Both the position numbers and the translations under genes were made by a program. From contig CAWBOI010000001.1 in the NCBI GenBank assembly GCA_963790435.1, positions 124,001-188,000 of the forward strand: a stretch of 64,000 nt of DNA, in the 5' to 3' direction. The notes beneath the pieces are model-generated. The model was not told the DNA's origin, made no database searches, and was given only the letters and a program-made list of their open reading frames with translations. This document shows, in pieces, positions 54,232 to 62,575 of this stretch (the first letter of the stretch is position 1; each line of letters opens with the position of its first letter). This DNA is from Ilyomonas sp963790435 (GTDB taxonomy: Bacteria; Bacteroidota; Bacteroidia; Chitinophagales; Chitinophagaceae).

Positions 54232-55158
54232 ATGAAAAATATCACCCGAAGAAATTTTGTAAAAAACACCAGCAGCGTGCTTTTGTTTTCATTGGCAAAA
54301 AGCAATTTTCATTTTAAAACGGATCAACCATTGCTTTCCTTTTCTACACTGGGTTGCCCCAATTGGAGCTTTGAAACGATTGTAAACTTTGCTGTGGACA
54401 ATGGCTACAATGGCATTGAAATAAGAGGCATTCAGCGCGAAATGTTTTTGCCTAAGTGCCCTGTATTCAGTACTGATAAAATGAGTGAAACGTTGCAGTT
54501 GGTAAAAGATAAAGGTCTTCATTTTGTAAACCTTGGTTCTTCTGCAGCTATGCATTTGAGTGATGCTACCGAACGAAAGAAAAACCTCGATGAAGCAAAA
54601 GCATTTATTGATTTGGCGCAACAATTACACTGCCCTTACATCCGCGTTTTTCCTAATGATTTTCCGCCGAATGAAGACAGGAACGCTACGATGGAACTGA
54701 TTGCAAAAGGCTTGCAGGAGTTGGGCGATTATGCAAAAAATACGGATGTAACGGTGCTGATGGAAACGCATGGCGAAGTCGTAAAAACTGATGATGTTGT
54801 ACACATCATGCAACTGGCGGCACATCCAAAAGTGGGCTTGGTTTGGGATATTGTAAATATGTGGTCGGTAACGAAAGAGCCGCCCTTGCAAGTGTATCAA
54901 AAACTAAAGCCGTATATTCATCATACACACATTAAAGACCTTCGCATTACAAACGGTAAAGAAACATACACGTTGCTTGGCGAAGGCATTGCGCCTGTGT
55001 TTGAAGGGATAGATGTGTTGTATAAAAATGGATACAGCGGCTATTACAGTTTTGAATGGGAAAAGCTTTGGCATCCTGAAATTGCAGCGCCAGAGATCGC
55101 ATTGGCAGATTACCCGGTAAAAATGCGGCAACATTTTAAGAGCATAAAAGAAGGATGA
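54232..55158 (+). CDS. Sugar phosphate isomerase/epimerase, TIM barrel, with Tat-like signal
   Basis: 308 residues from ATG 54232. MKNITRRNFVKNTSSVLLFS is a twin-arginine type leader (RRNFVK), so it is probably exported folded. The body is an xylose-isomerase-like/AP-endonuclease-2 TIM barrel: NGYNGIEIRGIQREMFLP, PYIRVFPNDFPPN, VLMETHGEVVKTDDV (metal Glu/His), VGLVWDIVNMWSV, YIHHTHIKDLRITNG and YYSFEWEKLWHPEI. Its substrate is unknown; its position beside a sugar dehydrogenase and GH2 enzyme fits carbohydrate use. Confidence 0.9.
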   Translation: MKNITRRNFVKNTSSVLLFSLAKSNFHFKTDQPLLSFSTLGCPNWSFETIVNFAVDNGYNGIEIRGIQREMFLPKCPVFSTDKMSETLQLVKDKGLHFVNLGSSAAMHLSDATERKKNLDEAKAFIDLAQQLHCPYIRVFPNDFPPNEDRNATMELIAKGLQELGDYAKNTDVTVLMETHGEVVKTDDVVHIMQLAAHPKVGLVWDIVNMWSVTKEPPLQVYQKLKPYIHHTHIKDLRITNGKETYTLLGEGIAPVFEGIDVLYKNGYSGYYSFEWEKLWHPEIAAPEIALADYPVKMRQHFKSIKEG

Positions 55159-55319
55159 GCATTCAATCAAAGCAAATAAATCTGCTTACTAAATAAACGA
55201 AAATTATTGTAACAAAACGTTCTGTTTTGCTTTCTCATTCAGACACGAAAGACGCTGCCAAGTTTGGTTTTACGCAAATTTTTATATCTGTGAAAATTGT
55301 AAAAGAACAGAAAACGTAC

Positions 55320-56984
55320 TTATCCTTTCTTCTGTTCTTTTGCCCAGGTATCTTTTAAAGTAACCGTCCGGTTGAACACTAATTTTTCCTCGCTTGTGCT
55401 TTCATCCAAAGTAAAATATCCGGTGCGGATAAATTGATAACGTTCATCAAATTTTGCCCTCTTCAATGCGGGTTCTGCATAAGCGTTGGCAACAACTTGT
55501 AAAGAAGCCGGATTGATATAATCTTTAAAATCACCCCGCGCTTCATCAACATTTTCTTCCGTAAACAAACGGTCGTACAACCGCACTTCGGTATTGATGG
55601 CATGAGCTACGCTTACCCAATGCAATGTGCCTTTTACTTTGATGTTGGCGCCTTCTGCACCGCTTTTGCTTTCGGGCAAATACGTGCAATGTAAAGCCGT
55701 TATCCTGCCTTCTTCATCTTTGATTACTTCGTTGCATTGAATCACATAAGCACTTTTTAAACGAACCATTGAACCCGGTGCTAAACGGAAGAATTTTTTT
55801 GGTGGATTTTCCATAAAATCTTCCTTCTCAATGTACAATTCTCTGCTGAAGGGAACGTCGCGGTACGTGATGCTTTCTTCTTCAGGATTGTTTTCGCTTT
55901 GCATCATTTCCACTTCGCCTTCAGGATAGTTGGTAATGATGATTTTTAGCGGATCGAACACCACCATTCTTCGTTGTGCTATCTTGTTTAAATGATCGCG
56001 AACACAAAACTCAAGCAGGCTGTAATCAATTAAATTTTCGCGTTTGGCAACGCCGATTTTATCACAAAAATCGCGGATGCTTTCGGAGGTAAAACCTCTG
56101 CGACGCATACCGCTGATAGTAGGCATCCTGGGGTCGTTCCAGCCTTCTACAATGTTCTCATTTACCAGTTGCAAAAGTTTCCTTTTGCTCATAATTGTAT
56201 AAGTAACATTCAGCCTTGCAAACTCATACTGATGCGATGGAAAGATGGCCAGCTTCTCGATAAACCAATCGTACAAAGGACGATGCGGAATGAACTCTAA
56301 TGTGCAAATTGAATGTGTAATGTTCTCGATGCTGTCGCTTTGCCCATGCGCAAAATCGTACATCGGATAAATGCACCAGTTATTGCCGGTACGGTGGTGA
56401 TGCGCATGTTTAATGCGGTACATAATCGGGTCGCGCATGTGCATATTAGGCGAAGCCAAATCTATCTTTGCACGCAACACTTTTTCGCCATCTGCATATT
56501 TGCCCGCCCGCATGTCAGCAAACAGGCGCAGGTTTTCTTCAATGCTTCTTTCCCGATATTGGGTTGGTGTTCCGGCTTGTGTAGGCGTGCCTTTGGCTCC
56601 TGCAATTTCATCGCTTGTACTATCATCCACATAAGCCAAATCTTTTTTTATTAAATCAACCGCAAACTGATACAATTGTTCAAAATAATCAGAGGCATAC
56701 AACTCTTTCGTCCATTCAAAACCCAGCCATTTTACATCAGCTTTTATGCTTTCAACATACTCGGTTTCTTCGGTGCTTGGGTTGGTATCATCAAAACGAA
56801 GATTGGTAGCGCCGCCATATTTTTTTGCCAAACCAAAATTCAGACAAATGCTTTTTGCATGACCGATGTGCAGATAACCATTCGGCTCTGGCGGAAATCG
56901 CGTCAGGATGGTTTTGTACTTGCCGCTTCGTAAATCTTCTTCAACTATTTCTTCAATAAAATTCAATACTTTTTCTTCACTCAT
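55320..56984 (-). CDS. glnS: Glutaminyl-tRNA synthetase
   Basis: 554 residues from ATG 56984 (MSEEKVLNFIEEIVEEDL). Class I signatures: FPPEPNGYLHIGHAKSICLN (HIGH-type) and VTYTIMSKRKLLQLV (MSK-type). GlnRS-specific stretches include LRFDDTNPSTEETEYVES, YPMYDFAHGQSDSIENITHS and TLEFIPHRPLYDWFIE. The C-terminal anticodon-binding barrels are complete. It charges tRNA-Gln directly, so this organism does not rely only on the amidotransferase route. Confidence 0.96.
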   Translation of the reverse strand: MSEEKVLNFIEEIVEEDLRSGKYKTILTRFPPEPNGYLHIGHAKSICLNFGLAKKYGGATNLRFDDTNPSTEETEYVESIKADVKWLGFEWTKELYASDYFEQLYQFAVDLIKKDLAYVDDSTSDEIAGAKGTPTQAGTPTQYRERSIEENLRLFADMRAGKYADGEKVLRAKIDLASPNMHMRDPIMYRIKHAHHHRTGNNWCIYPMYDFAHGQSDSIENITHSICTLEFIPHRPLYDWFIEKLAIFPSHQYEFARLNVTYTIMSKRKLLQLVNENIVEGWNDPRMPTISGMRRRGFTSESIRDFCDKIGVAKRENLIDYSLLEFCVRDHLNKIAQRRMVVFDPLKIIITNYPEGEVEMMQSENNPEEESITYRDVPFSRELYIEKEDFMENPPKKFFRLAPGSMVRLKSAYVIQCNEVIKDEEGRITALHCTYLPESKSGAEGANIKVKGTLHWVSVAHAINTEVRLYDRLFTEENVDEARGDFKDYINPASLQVVANAYAEPALKRAKFDERYQFIRTGYFTLDESTSEEKLVFNRTVTLKDTWAKEQKKG

Positions 56985-57118
56985 GCAAATCGAATTGTGG
57001 GCAACAAATATAAGCATAATGCAATGCGCCCCCCTTTCAAAGGTTTTAAAAAGGAGTACAGTACTTGTTTAAAAAAACTGATTTTTGCGATTTACCTTCA
57101 AATTGAAACACCTAACGA

Positions 57119-58156
57119 ATGAGCCACGACAATAATGATCCTGTATCATCGCTTCACCTGCGTCAGATTTCTTTTTTTATCCTTCTTATTGCTTTGGCTT
57201 ATTTACTCATCAGCCAGCTAACTATGTTTTTGCCTGCCTTTTTGGGCGCTGTTACCTTTTATGTTATTTTAAGAAGATGGAACATAGCCCTGACTACAAA
57301 GCATAAGATGAAACGTGGCTTAGCGGCTACATTGCTTATTATATTATCCGCTCTCATTGTTTTGGTTCCCGTATATTTTTTTGGCAATATGGTTGGGGGA
57401 AAAATCATCTCCATTGTTCATCGCTCCAACGAAGTGCTGGCGGCTGTAAACAAATTTGCCGATAACATACAAGCGAAGTACGATATTGAAATTTTATCGA
57501 AAGACAACATCAACAAAGCCGGCGGTATGATTGCCTCTGCCATCCCGAATGTTTTAGGCGCAACATTCAACACGCTTACGGTTTTATTGATGCTTTATTT
57601 TATGCTTTACTTTATGCTGGCGCAAAGCAAAGAAATGGAAGCCTGGTTGATTAAAATTATTCCGTTGCGCGATGAAAATGTTATCTGGCTTGGCACCGAA
57701 TTGCATGGGCTTGTTTTGAACAATGCCATTGGTGTTCCGCTTATTGCTTTTGTGCAGGGAATTACTGCACTGATTGGCTACCTCATTTTTGGTGCGCCTG
57801 ACCCGTTTTTCTGGTTTGCCATTACTGCATTTGGTTCAATGCTGCCAATAGTCGGCTCGGCAATAGGCTACGTTCCGTTAAGCATACTATTGTTTGCGCA
57901 AGGCCCTACCTGGAAAGGCTTTGCCGTGCTGGCATGGGGGCTTCTTATTGTTGGGATGTCGGACAATATTGCCCGTTTTAAATTGCAGAGAAAATTGGGT
58001 GATGTGCATCCGCTGATAACCGTTTTGGGGGTGATATTGGGCATCAACTTGTTTGGTTTTATCGGTATTGTTTTCGGCCCTATTTTAATCTCTTTGTTTT
58101 TATTATTAGCGCAGATTTATAACAATGAGTTTAACAACAAGCAAAGCAAACGTTAA
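57119..58156 (+). CDS. AI-2E/PerM-family membrane permease
   Basis: 345 residues with about eight hydrophobic segments. The first two form a hairpin at 15-50; a third follows at 65-85; the family's soluble middle (about 90-150, GNMVGGKIISIVHRSNEVLA) precedes helices through the C-terminus. Typical motifs: LGTELHGLVLNNAIGVPLIA and GAPDPFFWFAITAFGSMLPI with IGSxIGYVP-like VGSAIGYVPLS. Members export AI-2 or act as Na+/H+ antiporters; the role here is open. It is divergent from glnS. Confidence 0.92.
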   Translation: MSHDNNDPVSSLHLRQISFFILLIALAYLLISQLTMFLPAFLGAVTFYVILRRWNIALTTKHKMKRGLAATLLIILSALIVLVPVYFFGNMVGGKIISIVHRSNEVLAAVNKFADNIQAKYDIEILSKDNINKAGGMIASAIPNVLGATFNTLTVLLMLYFMLYFMLAQSKEMEAWLIKIIPLRDENVIWLGTELHGLVLNNAIGVPLIAFVQGITALIGYLIFGAPDPFFWFAITAFGSMLPIVGSAIGYVPLSILLFAQGPTWKGFAVLAWGLLIVGMSDNIARFKLQRKLGDVHPLITVLGVILGINLFGFIGIVFGPILISLFLLLAQIYNNEFNNKQSKR

Positions 58157-58276
58157 TCCTTTTTCAAGGCGGCTTCAGCTTAATTTAATCGTTGTAAATT
58201 CGCAAACTCAACAATAAATCAACCAGTCGAAGCATTTATTACGCACAGAGAATTTAATAACAAAAATTATTTATTG

Positions 58277-59077
58277 ATGCGAAGAATAGCCTTGGTAAGC
58301 TGTCTTTTTTTGTGCGCTTTTACTACAAAAACCGATATCAGTACGGATCCTAAAAAACTTCCCGTTTTACTGTCCAACAATTTGGCATCACCAGCTGCAG
58401 TGCATCTGGTTGATTCACTGTACAGCACCATCCATCTTGAAGAAGCCGGCTTAAGCAAGCAGGCCTTTTTCAATGCCTACAAAGGATACCAGTATTTATT
58501 GGGCAAAAACAAACTTGCTAACAAAGATTTTCTTACCATTTGCGATTACTCGCAACCGAGCACTAACAAACGATTGTATGTGATTGATTTGAAAAATAAC
58601 GCAATCATTTACAACACGTATGTAGCGCACGGACGCAACTCCGGTGCTGATTTGCCAAAAAGCTTTTCCAATGCCAATAGCTGCAACAAAAGCTCATTAG
58701 GCTTTTTAGTAACGGCTGAAACCTACACAGGGCACAATGGTTACAGTATGCGTTTTGATGGACAGGAACGTGGCATTAATGATAATGTAAGAATGCGCGA
58801 TGTGGTAATGCATGGAAGCCTGTATGTAAACGCCGAACGCGCCAAAAACGGAACGATGATGGGTCGCAGCTTCGGATGCCCTGCAGTTCCCGCTGAAGAA
58901 TGTGCTAAAATCATCAATACTATTAAAGGTGGCAGTTGCTTTTATATTTATAGTGCTGATGCCTATTATACGCATCATTCGTCTATTCTCAGTGCACAAT
59001 TCGACTGGCAAATGGTGCCAACGTTACCTATGTTGGCCATTGCGCCGCCTTCTGCTGAGCGGTCTGCAACCAACTGA
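58277..59077 (+). CDS. Murein L,D-transpeptidase catalytic-domain protein
   Basis: 266 residues from ATG 58277, with a hydrophobic leader (MRRIALVSCLFLCAF). It belongs to the YkuD-related group of secreted L,D-transpeptidases: KRLYVIDLKNNAIIYNTYVA, HGRNSGADLPKSFSN, DVVMHGSLYVN with the catalytic His, and MMGRSFGCPAVPAEE with the nucleophile Cys. It should cross-link or trim peptidoglycan by a penicillin-insensitive route. It is followed by a clear terminator hairpin. Confidence 0.9.
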   Translation: MRRIALVSCLFLCAFTTKTDISTDPKKLPVLLSNNLASPAAVHLVDSLYSTIHLEEAGLSKQAFFNAYKGYQYLLGKNKLANKDFLTICDYSQPSTNKRLYVIDLKNNAIIYNTYVAHGRNSGADLPKSFSNANSCNKSSLGFLVTAETYTGHNGYSMRFDGQERGINDNVRMRDVVMHGSLYVNAERAKNGTMMGRSFGCPAVPAEECAKIINTIKGGSCFYIYSADAYYTHHSSILSAQFDWQMVPTLPMLAIAPPSAERSATN

Positions 59078-59103
59078 TTTTGCAATCCTAATTCTATTTT
59101 GAA

Positions 59104-59140
59104 CTGCCTGATGTTGAAAGCATCAGGCAGTTTGTTTTTT
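59104..59140 (+). terminator. Rho-independent terminator after the L,D-transpeptidase gene
   Basis: CTGCCTGATG and CATCAGGCAG pair perfectly (59104-59130) around a 7-nt loop and are followed by TTTGTTTTTT. Confidence 0.88.
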
Positions 59141-59222
59141 ATGTAAAAACAAACCAACATAGCTATTAAGCAAATTATGAATCAGGAGTTTATTTTTGCT
59201 TATTTTTCAGTGTAATTTTAAA

Positions 59223-59597
59223 ATGAGCAAAGCAATTCTTTTAGTTGGCATCGGTGGATTGGCAGGAAGCGTTTGTCGCTATCTGATGTCTCTTCTTTTT
59301 GCAAAACAATTTCCTTTGGCTTTTCCTTACGGAACTTTTGCAGTGAATGTATTTGGTTGTTTTTTAATTGGTGTTTTTTACGGGTTGTCGGATAAATACA
59401 ATTGGTTTACGCCCGAACTGCGTCTCTTTCTCACAACTGGTTTTTGCGGAGGCTTTACTACATTTTCTTCTTTTGCCTTTGAAAATATCAAGCTTCTGCA
59501 AGAGGCTGAGTATTTCAATTTTGCTTTGTATTCTATAGGCAGTTTTGCCTTAGGTCTGTTGGCTGTTTTCGGAGGATTACTAATTACAAAATTGTGA
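59223..59597 (+). CDS. crcB: Fluoride channel/exporter CrcB (Fluc)
   Basis: 124 residues from ATG 59223 (MSKAILLVGIGGLAGSVCRY); a start 27 bp upstream is less likely. It has four transmembrane segments and the family motifs GGLAGSVCRYLMS, GTFAVNVFGCFLIG, and TTGFCGGFTTFSSFAFE, the Phe-lined fluoride pathway. The dual-topology dimer exports fluoride. I looked for a fluoride riboswitch in the 85 bp upstream and saw none. Confidence 0.95.
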   Translation: MSKAILLVGIGGLAGSVCRYLMSLLFAKQFPLAFPYGTFAVNVFGCFLIGVFYGLSDKYNWFTPELRLFLTTGFCGGFTTFSSFAFENIKLLQEAEYFNFALYSIGSFALGLLAVFGGLLITKL

Positions 59598-59629
59598 TAT
59601 TCGCTCGCCATTTTTATCGTTTGCTCATA

Positions 59630-59677
59630 TTTATGGCAAAACCAAACCCTCACAATTGTGAGGGTTTGGTTTTGCCA
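59630..59677. terminator. 48-bp perfect palindrome, bidirectional terminator
   Basis: The sequence is its own reverse complement from 59630 to 59677 (arm TATGGCAAAACCAAACCCTC, then ACAA at the centre). It lies between convergent crcB (+) and the flavin reductase (-), with T runs after it. Confidence 0.85.
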
Positions 59678-59768
59678 TATTTTTTTCTACTTAATGGCTG
59701 AAATCTACATTGCTTCGTGCAAAGCCTTTGCAGATGTAGCTTTCAGCCATCATAAATCCAAAATCGTA

Positions 59769-60338
59769 TTACGCCAATTCTGCCGGTTCTAACTCGGGTT
59801 TGATACTTTCTGCCAGCCAGAGGTATTCTTTCACAAATAAGTCAACGGTTGCTTTAAATTGTTCATCAGTCAGATTGCCTTCTGCATCAAACTTGTTTTG
59901 CACCATCGGTACAATCAGCATATAAGGCGATGCAATACCAAACAACGCATTAATCAACAACTGCATTTGCTGGCTCGCTCTGATGCCGCCCATCGCACCG
60001 GGCGATGCCGTTACAATGCCAAACGGCTTGCGTGTTTGCTTTGGAAAATGATCTAACAAATTTTTCATGGCAGCTGCGTAACTGCCGTTGTATTCAGGAC
60101 TCACCAGGATAAAAGCATCGGCTGCAAACATGCGCTCTGCCAATGGTTGTAAGGCTTTCGGCGCTTTATCCGGCGCTTGCCAGGCACTTTGTAAAAAGGC
60201 AGGCACTTCCCAATCACGCACGTCAATAATGCCTGTGTTGTGTTGCGTGTGTTCGCTAAAATATTTCTGTAAAAACAAAGCCACCCGAAACGTTACACTA
60301 TCTTTACGCGGACTTCCCGCTATAATTTCTATGTTCAT
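59769..60338 (-). CDS. NAD(P)H-dependent FMN reductase
   Basis: 189 residues from ATG 60338 (MNIEIIAGSPRKDSVTFRVA). Flavodoxin-like fold: the FMN phosphate loop is GSPRKDSVTFR, the second flavin loop is VSPEYNGSYAAAMKNLLDHF, and GIVTASPGAMGGIRASQQMQ follows. It reduces FMN or quinones with NAD(P)H. It is the last gene of the marR-pirin-yceI operon and starts 30 bp after yceI; an in-frame ATG at 60365 would nearly abut yceI. Confidence 0.9.
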   Translation of the reverse strand: MNIEIIAGSPRKDSVTFRVALFLQKYFSEHTQHNTGIIDVRDWEVPAFLQSAWQAPDKAPKALQPLAERMFAADAFILVSPEYNGSYAAAMKNLLDHFPKQTRKPFGIVTASPGAMGGIRASQQMQLLINALFGIASPYMLIVPMVQNKFDAEGNLTDEQFKATVDLFVKEYLWLAESIKPELEPAELA

Positions 60339-60368
60339 AATTGTCTCTTTCTTTACAGGCATCAATTG

Positions 60369-60896
60369 TTAAGCCTGTTTTATCAACTGGATACTCAACA
60401 TCAGCTTTACTTCATCGCCCAATACTACCCCGCCGGTTTCCAATGGCGCGTTAAATTCCATACCAAAATCTTTGCGGTGAATGCTTCCGGTGATTTCAAA
60501 AGCTACTCTTGAATTTCCATACAAATCCTTTGCAGCGCCGCCCAGCTCTGCAGACAGCGTGATGGGTTTGGTTACACCATGCATGGATATATTTCCATTC
60601 AATTTGTAAATATCGCCGCCGCCTTTTTCAAAAGAGGTTGATTTGAAAATAAGTTTTGGGTATTGTGAAGCATCGAAGAAATCGCCTGCTTTCAAATGTC
60701 CATCACGTTGTTCGTTGTTGGTATCAATACTGTCAATGTCGGCTTCAAAATCAATTTCAGCATCTGTAAAATCATCTTTACTACTTTCCATTTTACCTGA
60801 AAATTTTGTGAAATGTCCGGTAACATTGGAGATCATGAGATGCCTGACTTTAAATGTAATCTCAGAGTGTGCGGGATCAATAACGTAAGTTGCCAT
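60369..60896 (-). CDS. YceI-family lipocalin-like protein
   Basis: 175 residues without a signal peptide. The family opening YVIDPAHSEITFKVRHLMIS is clear, followed by SKDDFTDAEIDFEADIDSID, RDGHLKAGDFFDASQYPKLI and HRKDFGMEFNAPLETGGVVL. YceI proteins bind isoprenoid-type or amphiphilic lipids in a beta-barrel. This one is predicted cytoplasmic, unlike the periplasmic E. coli protein. It starts 11 bp after the pirin gene. Confidence 0.93.
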   Translation of the reverse strand: MATYVIDPAHSEITFKVRHLMISNVTGHFTKFSGKMESSKDDFTDAEIDFEADIDSIDTNNEQRDGHLKAGDFFDASQYPKLIFKSTSFEKGGGDIYKLNGNISMHGVTKPITLSAELGGAAKDLYGNSRVAFEITGSIHRKDFGMEFNAPLETGGVVLGDEVKLMLSIQLIKQA

Positions 60897-60907
60897 GTTG
60901 TTTGTTT

Positions 60908-61627
60908 TTAATTGTTAGTAAAATTCATTGGAACGTCTATAATCAAAAGTTTTGCGTCTTCTATTGCTTTTATATCAATGCTGTCTGCTTCCGAAATGCC
61001 AGCTGCATCGCGCTTTGAAAGCACATTGCCAGCCACTTCTACTTTGCCTTCAATCACAAAAAAATAAGCGCCGTTGCCTTTGGTTTTGATGGAATAAGTA
61101 TTAGTAAAACCCTGTGTTAAATCGCCTAACAAAAACCACGCATCCTGATTGATGCGAACCGCTGTTTCATCGTTAGGTGCCACTATGGTTTGAAGGCCAT
61201 TTTTGCGGCTTTCCGGGCTGAATGTTTTTTGCTCATAACGCGGAGTAACATTGTACAATTTGGGCAGTACCCAAACCTGCAACAACTGCACAGCATCATT
61301 TTTATTCCCATTCACTTCACTGTGTTGAATGCCACTGCCTGCACTCATGATCTGCACATCATTCTGGCTAATAATTCCCTGTGTGCCGGTGCTGTCGCGG
61401 TGTTGCAAAGCACCGGAAAGTGGTATGGTTACAATCTCCATATTGCTGTGCGGATGCGTGCCGAAGCCCATGCCACCGCCAAATGTATCGTCGTTCAGCA
61501 CACGTAATGCGCCGAAGTTCGTCATTTCAGGATTGTAATAATTACCGAAAGAAAAAGAGTGATAGGTATTCAGCCATCCATGTTGTACATGACCTCTTTC
61601 GTTCGCTTTATATATAATTGTTTTCAT
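60908..61627 (-). CDS. Pirin-family cupin protein
   Basis: 239 residues. The N-terminal cupin has HSFSFGNYYNPEMTNFGALR and metal ligands in GGGMGFGTHPHSNMEIVTI (His-Pro-His and Glu), then MSAGSGIQHSEVN. The C-terminal cupin follows (AAGISEADSIDIKAIEDAKL). Some pirins have quercetinase activity. The start overlaps the marR stop by 4 bp, so expression is coupled to the repressor. Confidence 0.93.
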   Translation of the reverse strand: MKTIIYKANERGHVQHGWLNTYHSFSFGNYYNPEMTNFGALRVLNDDTFGGGMGFGTHPHSNMEIVTIPLSGALQHRDSTGTQGIISQNDVQIMSAGSGIQHSEVNGNKNDAVQLLQVWVLPKLYNVTPRYEQKTFSPESRKNGLQTIVAPNDETAVRINQDAWFLLGDLTQGFTNTYSIKTKGNGAYFFVIEGKVEVAGNVLSKRDAAGISEADSIDIKAIEDAKLLIIDVPMNFTNN

Positions 61628-62082
61628 ACTAAATTGTTGTTCATTTTCTCCAGTAATTGATTCAGTTGTGCAGCTTCATTTTCACTGATTTGAATGTCGA
61701 AATGATGAGGCTCACTTAATTTTTTGGTACTTTTTTCCAGCACCTTCAATGCCTTATCGGTAAGCTGCAATGAAGTATGCCGCTTATCCTCTTTCGATTG
61801 ATAGCGCTTTATCAGTTTTTTAGCTTCCAGTCTGTCTGCAATCCGCGGCACATTAGAACTACGTTCAATCATTCTTCCGGCAATGTCTTTTACACACATG
61901 CACTGCGGATGCTTGCCTTTTAAAATGCGCAATACGTTGTACTGTTCCATTGTTAAGTCAAACTCCTTTAACAATGCCGCAACGCGTGTTTTTAAAACAT
62001 AAGTTGTGTACATTAAATTCAAAACCGCTTTTTGTTTTTCGCTGCTAAAATTCTGAGTTTGTATCGCTTCTTCCAATTTCAC
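61624..62082 (-). CDS. MarR-family transcriptional regulator
   Basis: 152 residues starting at a GTG (62082). The winged helix: TYVLKTRVAALLKEFDLTME, VLRILKGKHPQCMCVKDIAG, MIERSSNVPRIADRLEAKKL (recognition helix) and KRHTSLQLTDKALKVLEK (wing). Cysteine at QCMCVKD might allow redox sensing, which would suit the pirin and flavin reductase genes it precedes. A short AT-rich dyad covers its own -7 element, so autoregulation is likely. Confidence 0.92.
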   Translation of the reverse strand: MKLEEAIQTQNFSSEKQKAVLNLMYTTYVLKTRVAALLKEFDLTMEQYNVLRILKGKHPQCMCVKDIAGRMIERSSNVPRIADRLEAKKLIKRYQSKEDKRHTSLQLTDKALKVLEKSTKKLSEPHHFDIQISENEAAQLNQLLEKMNNNLV

Positions 62083-62086
62083 AATG

Positions 62087-62105
62087 CAAATATATGTACA
62101 TACAT
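62087..62105 (-). promoter_or_regulatory. marR promoter -7 element overlapped by a dyad
   Basis: On the minus strand TATATTTG (62094-62087) matches TAnnTTTG. The 10-bp dyad TATGTACATA (62093-62102) overlaps it and extends imperfectly to 62105. Transcription would start within a few bases of the GTG at 62082, so the mRNA may be nearly leaderless. No good -33 element is seen. Confidence 0.45.
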
Positions 62106-62147
62106 CTAATTTTATAGTCAGCGAATTGTAAAAGTTTTTCCTAACAA

Positions 62148-62204
62148 ACTAAAAGTTTAGTTGGTAAACTAAAATATTCGTTTATCTTCGACTAAATTTT
62201 TAGT
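62148..62204 (+). promoter_or_regulatory. blaI promoter with two BlaI-type operator dyads
   Basis: ACTAAA-AG-TTTAGT (62148-62161) and ACTAAA-TT-TTTAGT (62191-62204) are perfect dyads with the same 2-bp spacer; a half-site ACTAAAA lies between (62168-62174). The promoter TTG (62161-62163)-N19-TATCTTCG (62183-62190) is framed by the dyads, and the second dyad ends 3 bp before the blaI ATG. BlaI/MecI proteins bind such TA-rich dyads, so autorepression is the simplest reading. Confidence 0.7.
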
Positions 62205-62207
62205 TGA

Positions 62208-62564
62208 ATGAAACAGTTAACCAAAGCCGAAGAAGGCGTGATGCAAGCCTTATGGAAAATAGAAAAGGGGTTTTTAAAAGACATTGTTGAGGCGATGCCC
62301 GACCCAAAACCACATTCCAATACCGTTGCCACCTTGCTGAAAATCCTGATTGAAAAAGAATTTGTGGCAACTGAAGTGTATGGACGGATGAACGAATACA
62401 AACCCTGCATTTCCAAACAAGCTTATTTTAAGAACACCATGAATGGACTGGTGAAAGGCTATTTTAATGGTTCGTTTGCGCAGGCGGTTTCTTTTTTGGT
62501 AGATGAAAAAAAGTTAAGCGTTGCCGATTTGGAAATGCTGTTACAACAAATTAAGAAAAAATAA
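62208..62564 (+). CDS. BlaI/MecI/CopY-family repressor
   Basis: 118 residues. N-terminal winged helix: LTKAEEGVMQALWKIEKGFL, NTVATLLKILIEKEFVATE (recognition helix, then a wing EVYGRMNEYKPCISKQAYFK). The C-terminal dimerisation helices carry FAQAVSFLVDEKKLSVADLE. In BlaI systems the membrane protease partner cleaves or inactivates the repressor near the domain junction. Its partner is encoded 11 bp downstream. Confidence 0.94.
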   Translation: MKQLTKAEEGVMQALWKIEKGFLKDIVEAMPDPKPHSNTVATLLKILIEKEFVATEVYGRMNEYKPCISKQAYFKNTMNGLVKGYFNGSFAQAVSFLVDEKKLSVADLEMLLQQIKKK

Positions 62565-62575
62565 ACCCGATTGCT

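Noticed and set aside
59141..59222. Fluoride riboswitch upstream of crcB
   Set aside because: No conserved pseudoknot sequence could be found in the short AT-rich leader.
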